Shown here: one piece after another, positions 42,817 to 64,000 of the stretch
Layout of the letters: each line of letters starts with the position of its first letter
Numbering within the stretch: the first letter of the stretch is position 1
Assembly: GCA_030544235.1 (NCBI GenBank)
Contig: CM060478.1
Span: forward strand, 3,571,727 to 3,635,726
DNA from: Lepturacanthus savala
Lineage: Eukaryota; Chordata; Actinopteri; Scombriformes; Trichiuridae
Length of the DNA: 64,000 bases
Reading direction: 5' to 3'
Program-made: the position numbers and the translations under genes
The notes under the pieces: generated by a model
Database searches by the model: none
Told to the model about the DNA's origin: nothing
The model's input: the letters and a program-made list of their open reading frames with translations, nothing else

Positions 42817-42930
42817 TGTCAACAGTTTTATTATTTTATTATTACGGTCTATGGGATTTTTTGTTGCAGTACCACGAGTGGCCACTGGGGGAAATTCGGC
42901 GCTATATCCAGGTTTTATAATACATCCATG
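42817..42930. repeat. Dispersed repeat (GTACCACGAGTGGCCACTGG type)
   Basis: TATTACGGTCTATGGGATTT followed by AGTACCACGAGTGGCCACTG resembles a repeat common in fish. A related fragment (TCCTCAAATGGCCACTAGAG, GAGTCAATAC) is near 52313-52358. Confidence 0.5.
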
Positions 42931-43022
42931 CTCCCTGCCCTCAGGGTCCAGGTCTGGATGTGGTCTGTCATCCTGGCCCTGCACGCGTGGAACGGTAGTA
43001 AAACAACAGGAAGATAATGGGA

Positions 43023-43024
<2 letters not shown>

Positions 43025-43065
<41 letters not shown>
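43025..43065. repeat. (CA)n microsatellite
   Basis: About 20 CA units. Confidence 0.9.
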
Positions 43066-43066
<1 letters not shown>

Positions 43067-43454
43067 ACCACAGCGACCATTTATAGCTTCTGATGCATCA
43101 GTTTTAGTACTGTTTTCCATTTTGTAGAAGTGTTTTTGCATTTATTCATCAGTTTATGATGTTTAACAGATTTGTTGCGTCGTCTCTTTCAGGAATTGTG
43201 GACAGAAAATGAGTTTTGAGATCGTTTGTCTCACAAATCAAAATCTAACTGCGTTTATTTAATCTAAATGTCAGATATTTATTCACGTACTATTCTAACA
43301 GGTGACTATCTGTACAGCTGTTAGAGCTGGATTATTCAAACCATTATTTTTTAATTTTTTTATTATTATGAGCTTTATCGCTAGCGTTTATTTAAATGAT
43401 ACAAGAATGAATGAAAAATCTGAATAAATCTTTAACAGAACTGATTATAAGTGA

Positions 43455-43675
43455 AGCTGCAGCTATCAAATAGTTTGATAGTTGATTCGTTTATCAATTA
43501 TTAAAATGATTAATCGATTAGTTGTTGGTTCCACAACCCAAAGATCATCAGTTTATTATTATAGAGACTAAAGAAAACGGAAAATAATCAGAGAAGAGAA
43601 GCTTTTCTTTTTAAAAATGACTCAAATCCATTAATCGATTATCAAAATAGTTGACAATTAATCGATTGGTTAAAT
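43455..43675 (-). repeat. GATTAATC element
   Basis: AGTTTGATAGTTGATTCGTT … CACAACCCAAAGATCATCAG … ATCAAAATAGTTGACAATTA; part of the centre is deleted. Confidence 0.8.
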
Positions 43676-44542
43676 TTATTTGATATAGACGACACTAAGC
43701 TACATTAAAGTTTGATAGGATCTGGTTTAGAGATGATTTGCTGTGAAATAACAGTAAAAACGAATTTGATTTACAGCCACAAACAGATAAAAATGCTGAA
43801 GACGAGTATTAAATGGAGTTTAAGGAGCTGCTGCTTCTTATTTTAAATATAATCAGAGGACAAACATCAGAAAGAGTCGAGGCTAATGAGGCGAAAACCA
43901 GACGACCTGTTCAGACCAGGAACAACAGAGTTGATTCATTCCATGAGCAGAAGTTAAACACTTATGGAAAATCTCCTCCTGAACGTTGGGCTACTTTCCT
44001 CCAGCGTGTTAATCTGTGTGAATGGCGAGTTCTCGCTGATCTTATGCCCCGCCGAGCCAGTAAAAACACGGTCAACAATGAGGCTTTTCATCCTGGATCT
44101 ACCAATTAAGGCTTTAAAGGTTCTACGTCACATCTGTTGATACCAAACGCTGACATCAGTTCAGATCTGTGCAGCCAGGAACGTTTGACCCGCTTCTTTT
44201 TACGCATTTAACAAACTCGTTAAAGCGAAGACGTCACGTTCGAGCGGCGGTTTCATCGGTGAAACGCTGCTGAAAAGAGGAAAAAGTCTCTTTATTCACT
44301 CAAAGTGGTTCTGTTCAATGAGCACTGACCTGCAGTGTGGATATAATTAACTCAAACTCCTGGCTGCTGCTTATTTATTCGGTCCAGACATTTCATTAAA
44401 TACGACCGTGTGTGTTGAGAAGTGGAGTTCAGACCAGTGTTTATAGTCACTTGACTATAAACTGCTGCTGTAAGCACAAAATACACAAAAATAATATTGG
44501 CATCATTTAATAAACCCTAAATATGTGTGTTACATATCACTG

Positions 44543-44925
44543 CAGCTGCAAGAATAAGTTTATTAATAGATTAGTTGCCAACTAACTGGATTTGAGTCAT
44601 TTTTAAGAAGAAAATGTCCAAATTCTCTGGTTCCAGCTTCTAAATCTGGTTATTTCCTTATTTCTTTAGTCTCTATAATAATAAACTGATGATCTTTGGG
44701 TTAGTTTGGACACAAAATAGACATTTTAAGTTGAATCTTCAGCTTCTGATCAACATTTTACACCATTACACCATCGTTTCAATAATCACTACATGCAGAA
44801 TAGATAAACTGCTGTGCTTTTAATTACAGCTGCAGCGATTAGTTGATTAATCAGATTAAATTCGTTAATCTACATCTATATTGATAAATGATTAATCGAC
44901 TATTAGAATAGTCGTTGCAGCCCTA
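44543..44925 (+). repeat. GATTAATC element followed by a second end fragment
   Basis: The first copy is at 44543-44800 (AGCTGCAAGAATAAGTTTAT … GAATCTTCAGCTTCTGATCA). A joined start/end fragment is at 44825-44925 (AGCTGCAGCGATTAGTTGAT … GAATAGTCGTTGCAGCCCTA). Confidence 0.8.
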
Positions 44926-44974
44926 ATAAGGAATATGAAACTAGTACAGTTCATAATAAAGTGGGACAGAATGT

Positions 44975-45285
44975 TGGTATTAGTCAATTAATTGATTAGT
45001 TGCAAACTATCACATTAATCAATTAATGGATTTGAGTCATTTTTAAGAAGAAAATGTCCAAATTCTCTGGTTCCAGCTTCTAAATCTGATTATTTCCTGG
45101 TTTCTTTATTCTTCTATAATAATAAACTGATGATCTTTGGGTTAGTTTGGACAAAAATAGGTTGAATCTTCAGTTTTCGGAAACACCAAAAGACATTTTA
45201 AACCATTTAATGAAGCAAACAACTAATCGATTAATCTATATATCTATATCTATATTATCTATATATTTGATAATTGCAGCTCGAC
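44975..45285 (+). repeat. GATTAATC element
   Basis: GTCAATTAATTGATTAGTTG … GAAAATGTCCAAATTCTCTG … GAAGCAAACAACTAATCGAT. An internal TATCTATA run replaces part of the 3' end. Confidence 0.8.
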
Positions 45286-45767
45286 TAATCACTTCTGTTA
45301 AAGTTTATTCAGATTTTTCATTCTTGTATCATTTAAATAAATCCCAGTGACAAATATTTGGTCCCAACTAAAATATCACAACAATAATTAGATGGATTTT
45401 ATTTTATTTAATAAACATAATAAACTAAACATGTTTTCATCGTTGTGATTATTAAAGATTGACGATTATTAAACATGAGTCTATAATTAACACCCTCACA
45501 GACAGTAGGTCTGTTTCTATTCTATCTATTAATTTTATTATTGATTGATTGTAAAATTATAACAGTCTCTTTAATGTAGAATACTTTGGAAACACTGTAT
45601 AATAGTTTAATAGTTGTTTATTAATGTAAATGTGGCCTTTTGATGATAATTGCTGTAGTTTTAAATACTTTTTATATCACAGTCGATAGGAATTATCCTG
45701 CGTTCTGATCCCACTACATGTTTTAAATGTTTTAAAACGAGTCTTGTTTCTTAGAGCGTTGGTTCTC

Positions 45768-45850
45768 AAAGTGTGGTCCGGGGACCCCCCAGGGGTCCTC
45801 CAGGAGGAACCTGGGGGTCTCCAGAAAAAAGGAGAATAATTTATTTTCAC
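45768..45850 (+). mobile_element. hAT-type transposon end
   Basis: TTGGTTCTCAAAGTGTGGTC followed by CGGGGACCCCCCAGGGGTCC matches a hAT terminal sequence widespread in vertebrates (CAGTGGTTCTCAAAGTGTGG…). Confidence 0.6.
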
Positions 45851-46574
45851 TATATTATTTCTGCATTATTATGCCTTTGAACATGAATGAATGAATGAAT
45901 AAAATAATTAAAATAAATACATTTTATATTTTACAATAATAATTAAAATGGAAAATCTAATAAATGGGTAAATAATACACAAATAAATAGTTTTATGAAT
46001 TAATTAAATGGAAAATTAAATAAATATTGACATTTATTTATGTAGTGAGTCATTATTTTATTTATTTATTGTTAATTATGGCAGTTTCAGGTCCGTATAA
46101 CGTTGGCTTTCTTTTATAAAACACCTAAAGCAGAAACTATCTCTTTATTATCATCCCATTATTATTAATAGATGAGTCCATGGTCTAGTTTTTGTGAGTT
46201 TAAGGATGAGAGTCACTGATTCTGCAGCTGAAGGACAAATAAACCTCTTTCTATCTGCTGCTTCTCTACGTTATCGTCGCTTCCAAGAATGTGAAAGCAG
46301 CAAAAGCTTTTCTGAGGAAAGATGTGGTTAAAACAATGGAAACAAGTCGTGCCAACGCTACTGGAAATCAGTGTTTCCCAACACGTTGGCTTTAATTTTA
46401 AATGATCATTAAGCAATCGGTTGAATAAGCTGATACCTGCAGATTCACATTGACTCACATGATGATTCATTTTCTGGAATATTTAAACACATCAGCACTT
46501 TTCTTTGTTAAATTGTCAGTGGTAAACAGACACTGTCATAACTTTTTATGCTTTATTGTCATTCTACATGTAGA

Positions 46575-46872
46575 GGCTTCCAGAATTAGTTAGTTAATCA
46601 ATTAGTTGTCACATTAATCACAATCTATTCTAATAATCAATTGATTTGAGTCATTTTAAAGAAGAAAACGTCCAAATTCTCTGGTTCCAGCTTCTAAATC
46701 TGGTTATTTCCTGGTTTCTTTACTCTTCTATAATAATAAACTGATGATCTTTGGGTTAGTTTGGACATTTTAGGTTGAATCTACAGGTTTGGAAAACATT
46801 TTACACCATTTTATGAACCGATTTATCATTTTAATAATCGATAAATTAAAATAGGCATATGTCGCAGCCCTA
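46575..46872 (+). repeat. GATTAATC element
   Basis: TTAGTTAGTTAATCAATTAG … CTCTGGTTCCAGCTTCTAAA … CATATGTCGCAGCCCTA. Confidence 0.8.
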
Positions 46873-46949
46873 TTTAAAGTTGGTGAAGCCTAATATAGCA
46901 TGTAATCTATGAATATCTATAGAAACATGCAATAAATGTATATATAGAG

Positions 46950-47667
46950 CTATGAATCTACAGGTTTGGAAAACATTTTACACCATTTCTTGAACCAAAC
47001 AACTAATCAATTAATCATTTGATAGATTAATTACTACCCTAACTACCCTTTTTACACAAAGATAATAGTTAATATATTGAATATATTTCTAGAATCGAAT
47101 AGTTACCAACTATTACATAATAATCAACATTGTACATATTGTAGATTTAATCAGTTTGAGCCATTTTTAAGTAGAAAATGTCCAAATTCTCTGGTTCCAG
47201 CTTCTAAATCTGATTATTTCCTGGTTTCTTTATTCTTCTATAATAATAAACTGATGATCTTTGGGTTAGTTTGGACAAAAAAAGACATTTTAGGTTGAAT
47301 CTACAGGTTTGGAAAACATTTTACACCATTTAGCTGCATAGAGCTGCAACAACTAGTTGATTAATCGAATAGTTACCAACTATTACATTATAATCAACGT
47401 TGTACATATTGTAGATTTGATCAGTTTGAGCCATTTTTAAGTAGAAAACGTCCAAATTCTCTGGTTTCAACTTGTCAAATCTGATTATTTCCTGTGTTTT
47501 TTACTCTTCTATAATAGTAAACTGATGATGTGGACAATAAAAGACATTTTATGTTGAATCTGCAGCTTTAGGAAAACCATTTAATGAACCAAACAACTAA
47601 TTGATTAAATGTTTTAACTATAAATTGCTCACGTAGTCAATGAATGGACTAATTGCTGCAGCTCTAA
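46950..47667 (+). repeat. Row of GATTAATC elements repeating one junction
   Basis: An end fragment (46950-47035) and two copies (about 47090-47335 and 47340-47667). The variant GAATCTACAGGTTTGGAAAA before CATTTTACACC occurs near 46778, 46954 and 47299. The string AACATTGTACATATTGTAGATTTAATCAG at about 47125 recurs near 47396. This indicates local duplication and not independent insertion. Confidence 0.75.
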
Positions 47668-48484
47668 TCATGTAGGTGTTTTAAAGCAATATACTTTATT
47701 AAACAGTATTAATATCATGTTTCTTAATGCTGTCCTTGAGTTTCCTCTACCAGCCACATTAAGGAGCGAATCCTTCAGAAACTTCATTAGTTTGGGCTCC
47801 AACAAAGAGTCGTAGTGTGTTTTAAACCAGTTCTGACCGAGCAAAAACTGAAAACGGCTTTGATTTGACAAAATAAGTTGGCACCGGCGAAGGAAACAAA
47901 CTGACAGGAAGTTATGGATCATAAACACACAACTGTTGCAGAAACACTGGGTTCTCGATGTGTTTTAACACGCGAAACAGACAGAAACCGGTATTTCTAC
48001 TGGAGAAGTGATGAGACAAATAGCGACAGAAGGTGTTTTATGCATATTTCTTTATTTATTCCTCCTCTTTCATAGAACTGGTGTTTCTGTCGGGTCAGAT
48101 CAGCCCAACAAAGCAGTGGGTGAGAGGGTTCAGTCCAAGTGTGTGCGCTTCACATCCAGGCCTGGTAAACAGGAAGGACCCCTTCAGGAGAAATAAACAC
48201 AGGAGGATTCAGTCGTTCACATGTATTCACGCTAAAAAAGACTCCGACTTTACACGCAGAGCGTTTACATTTAGGTCACGTTACATCCGTGACCTCTTCA
48301 ACCAGCGTTTCAAAACATGTCGGCCCACTTCCTCATCGCCGTGAAGAGGGCGAAGGTTTTACTTCTGTCTTTAAATATTCATCACTCTGAGGCATTAGAA
48401 CAAGGAAAAACACAATGAAAGGCTTTTTCCAAATAGGAATATACATCTAATGGATATTTATATATATATTTAATATTCATGATT

Positions 48485-49130
48485 GATTATATGCCAACTA
48501 TTTCGATAATTGATTCATGGATTTGAGTCATTTTTAATAAGAAAATGTCCAAATTCTCTGGTTCCAGCTTCTTTTCTCTGATTATTTCCTGGTTTCTTTA
48601 TTCTTCTATAATAATAAACTGATGATCAACTAATTGATTAATCATTTAGATAAATTAATCAACTATTAAAATAGCCGTTGTCGCACTGATGGGTTTAGAA
48701 ATGGAGAAATACTGCTAGAGCTGCAATTAAAGATTATTCTGATTAATTAATCTAATAATTATTAAAAAGATCAAATGATCATGGTGTAAATTATCAAGAT
48801 CAATCATATACAACCTAAAGATCATCAGTTTATTATAATAGAGACTAAAGAAACCAGGAAATAATCAGAGAAGAGAAGCTGGAATCAGAGAATTTAGATA
48901 TTTTCTACTTAAAAATGACTCAAATCGATTGATTATCAAAATAATTGGCGATTAATGTGATAGTTGGCTACTAATCGATTAATTGACTAATTGATGCAGC
49001 TCTTTTCTAAACAGGCTAATTATTTGATGGGAAAGAATGAAAATTAACAGCTGTTTACTAAGTTAAACAACTTAAGTCTGTGATTTTATCGCAGGTCATT
49101 TACTTTGTTCCTGGGAAACAGCTGCAATAG
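48485..49130. repeat. Head-to-head GATTAATC elements, first copy of a duplicated block
   Basis: A plus copy (48485-48690), a shared spacer (CACTGATGGGTTTAGAAATG), a minus copy (48715-49005) and a unique tail (GGTCATTTACTTTGTTCCTG at about 49095). The right half recurs at 50.54-51.03 kb, and the spacer recurs inverted near 41450. Confidence 0.8.
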
Positions 49131-50184
49131 AAAATAATCAGAGAAGAGAAGCTGGAACCAGAGAATTCGTACATTTCCTACTGAAAAAATATCAAAATAG
49201 TTAATGATTAATGTAATCAATCGATCCTAAACCCATTTGTTTTAGCTTTACTGTCATAAATAACAAAGTAAAACAGCAAATCTTCATATTTAAGAAGCTG
49301 GAACAGGGAGATTTGGGAGTTTTTTCACTCGACAAATGGCGAAAACCATGATTTGATTAGTTTTGTGGTGATTAGCTGATAGTTGAAGCTGTAGATTCAT
49401 GTTCTCTTAGTTCTGTTGTTCACAGACAGAATCTCTTTCTGGGCCTTGAAACACTCACAGACAGATCTCAGCTCAGCAGGAAGCAGGAAGTAGCATCGGC
49501 TTTTATCAGAAAACAGGTGGATCTTTACTGTCGGAGGATCCGTGTAACGGAACAAAAAGAACATCCGACCAAACCGGCTCTGACAAACATTCTGTCCCTC
49601 AGGTTTTCCCCTTTAGACTCAACAAGTCAGAGCGAGATCCTGACGAATACCACGGCGACCGCTCTGCTTTCACAGCAGTCTGCAGATGTGTTTTTCTGTG
49701 TTTTTAACTCTTACACGTGTCTTTTTTCTCTCTCTGGGATGTGTTTGCATGCCTCGCCACAGCTGGCACCTTCCAGCTGCTGCAACCAGAGTCGCCAAAA
49801 CATCTGGGTCAAGCTGCATGTGGAGGATAAATGTGTTGGAAAAATACTCACAATACGTTTGGGATCGTGTTATTTACATGATCTTTTCCAGCATTTTCAT
49901 TAGTTTAATATTTATTACCCCAAAAATGTATGAAACCACTGAGACTCCATAATATCACTAACTTATTGTGAGTTGTCGTAGCATAATTTGGGCTAAAACA
50001 ACTAAATTTAATGTAAATGAGCTGCTAAATCACATAAAATTAAGCTGTTTTTTCACAGATCATCAAAAATAAAATTGTTAAAGTATATGAAGGTGGAATT
50101 CCTACATTTCCAGCTCTTGGTTTGTCATGAATTGATTAAAAACAGTTGCATGTAGATAGAAGACCCATATTAATGTGGTATAGA

Positions 50185-51027
50185 ACTGCAATTAATGGCT
50201 GTTTTCATTGTTAATTAATCTGTCGATTAATTAATTAGTTGTTTGGTTCATGAAATGTTTCCCAAAGCTGAAGATTCAACCTAAAATTACATTTTTGTGT
50301 TTTTTTGTTTTTTTTGTTCAGACCAACAGAGTAAAACCCAAAGCTCATCAGTTTACTATCATAGAAGACATTTTTAAAAATTATATTTTATATTTATTAT
50401 ATATTTTGGCAGCAGATTAACAACAGAATTAGTACTTTTCTTATATAAATATATATATATAATCAGTTTACTATTAAAGGACATTTTAGGGTGAATCTTC
50501 AGTTTTGGATCCACATTTTACACCATTTTATGAACCAATCGACTAATTGATTAATCGTTTAGATAAATTAATTCATTAATTAATGGCCATTGTCACACTG
50601 ATGGGTTTATTAATGTAGAAATGGCTCCAGCTTCTATTCTGATAATTAATCTAATAATTATTAAAAAAGATCAAACGATCGGTTATAAAATGGTGTAAAT
50701 TATCAAGATCAATTATATTCAACCCAAAGATCATCAGATTATTATTATAGAAGAATAAAGAAACCAGGAAATAATAAGAATTTGGACATTTTCTTCTTAA
50801 AAATGACTCAAATCTTTATCAAAACACTTGGTGATTAATGTGATAATTGACAACTAATTGATTAATTGACTAATTGATGCAGCTCTTTTCTCTTTTTCTA
50901 ATTATTTGATGGGAAACAGTGAATCCTGTACCAACATTCTATAACTACTGGATGTGTAAATGAACTTAAATCTGTCAGTGATTATCTCAGGTCATTTACT
51001 TTGTTCCTGGGAAACACAGCTGTAAAA
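50185..51027. repeat. GATTAATC elements, second copy of the duplicated block
   Basis: A minus fragment (50200-50370), a plus end (50480-50585), spacer CACACTGATGGGTTTATTAA, a minus copy to about 50888, and the same tail with GGTCATTTACTTTGTTCCTG near 50991. Confidence 0.75.
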
Positions 51028-51139
51028 ACCTATTTATCAAACCATCTATTTGTTCTTGACTGGAAAATGTAATGTTCTTCACATGTGACTCTGTTTTTTT
51101 TCCTCTCACAGACAGAAAGGACCGAATTTAACAGACAAC

Positions 51140-63055
<11,916 letters not shown>

Positions 63056-63654
63056 GTGAGTTTTATCTGCAGAAATGTGCAAAATATATCAAGTTTCCAT
63101 AGTGAAATGTCAAATAAAACGTTTTACTTCAGGAGTTTTGGTGCAAGTTTAGTCTAAACGCAACATAAAAACCACAAAACAGCAAAGGCTTGTTGATGCA
63201 CAGTTAAAATATTGAATATTTTTAGCAGGATTTATTTATAATAACATCATTTGAAGTATTAGGATTTTAGGTATTAGGAAGAAAATAAGAATCAATAGTG
63301 AGAAGCATAAAAGTTGAGATTTAAATAAATATTCATGGGTTAAGGTTACGGTTTTCTAAATTATTTTCATTTTAGTGCTCTAGTTTTTGCTTAAAGTCCT
63401 ATCAAAATAAAGTCAATCATCAAGTAATAACATTATATTTTATATAAATCTACAGTTCAGTTCAACAAATACTAGATCTTCACTGGACAAATGATGGTTT
63501 CTGAGATAAAGTTGTATAGAAGTCGAACATAAAACTAAACCTAGAACCAACAGTTTTAGTCACATTTGTCAATTGTCGATCGCTTAATTATTAATAAAGT
63601 TTTTATACCAGTTTTTTCTTTTAACACAATGTTTTTACATGGTTGAGAATTGTG

Positions 63655-64000
63655 AATAAACAATAATAATCTTAACAAAAGAAGAAGAATCGTAGCAGAA
63701 CAATAATCTTAATAGAATAAACTCAACGAAAGGATAATTTTAGTGAATGAAGAAGAATTTTAGCAGAAAAAATAATAAACTTAGCAGAAAGAGGGATAAT
63801 TTAAATATAGAAATATAGAACTATATAGAAAGAAGAATAGAAATAATAATTTTAACAGATAGAATAATCTTAGAATAATAATTTCAAGTATATTCTTATT
63901 AGAAAGAAAAATAATCTTAACAGAAAAAAGTCGGATTTTAGCAGAAAGAATAATAATCTTAGCATAGACATACAGAAAGGAGAATAAATAAATAATAGAA
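63655..64000 (+). repeat. Degenerate A-rich minisatellite at the right edge
   Basis: Variants of AGAATAATAATCTTAGCAGAA (also AACAGAA, AATAGAA) recur about a dozen times with irregular spacing in the intron after the last visible RIN2-like exon. Confidence 0.7.

Larger units (their letters stand above)
37200..51100. other. Long gene-poor stretch, probably first intron of the RIN2-like gene
   Basis: No coding exon was recognised over 14 kb. Open frames of 60-124 codons here show no family similarity and mostly lie in repeats. Most of 38.2-51 kb consists of copies of the GATTAATC element, listed individually. Confidence 0.5.

Noticed and set aside
43813..44109. 98-codon open frame (MEFKELLLLI…)
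   Set aside because: It has an ATG and modest length but no similarity I can recognise and no supporting signals.

Overview
The window looks like nuclear DNA of a ray-finned (probably percomorph) fish. It is AT-rich, has short GT-AG introns, many (CA)n/(GT)n microsatellites, dispersed repeats of kinds familiar from teleosts, and genes with clear vertebrate orthologues. No bacterial, organellar or viral gene was seen. All exon boundaries were worked out by hand from reading-frame continuity, splice signals and similarity to remembered protein families. No alignment was run.

Layout. (1) 0-1.8 kb: a CpG-rich block with the first coding exon of a ZIC-family zinc-finger gene on the minus strand; the rest of that gene lies off the left edge. 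(2) 4.4-29.8 kb: a complete 45-exon vps8 gene on the plus strand, 1404 codons plus stop. Vps8 is the CORVET-specific subunit of the endosomal tethering complex, with an N-terminal beta-propeller, an alpha-solenoid and a C-terminal RING-H2. Its 6.1 kb intron 6 holds a complete antisense gene for an actinoporin-like protein (7.5 to about 9.86 kb). (3) 31.7-34.8 kb: a complete four-exon minus-strand gene for a 284-residue protein with a DUF4806-like C-terminus, convergent with vps8. (4) 36.8-37.0 kb: a promoter-like block and candidate untranslated exon on the plus strand. (5) 51.1 kb to the right edge: the first five coding exons of a RIN2-like Ras/Rab interactor (N-terminal motif and SH2 domain), continuing off the window.

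Vps8 acts in early-endosome tethering with Rab5, and RIN2 is a Rab5 guanine-nucleotide exchange factor, so both belong to early-endosome biology. Their proximity need not be functional. The zic gene is a developmental transcription factor, and the actinoporin-like gene belongs to a membrane-binding family.

Much of the rest, above all 37-62 kb, is filled by some 35 full or partial copies of one short dispersed element of about 330 bp. Its ends read GAGCTGCAAC and, inverted, TAGGGCTGCAAC, and it is rich in GATTAATCGATTA. It is called the GATTAATC element below. It has driven inverted and direct duplications, has itself been interrupted by another insertion, and in one place runs nearly up to a vps8 splice acceptor. 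I found no clearly undescribed multi-gene system. The best candidates for follow-up are the nested actinoporin-like gene, the solitary short-N-terminus zic gene, the GC-AG intron in vps8, the near-consensus CTCF-like site beside a very long (GT)n tract, and the paired CRE sites in the nested gene.
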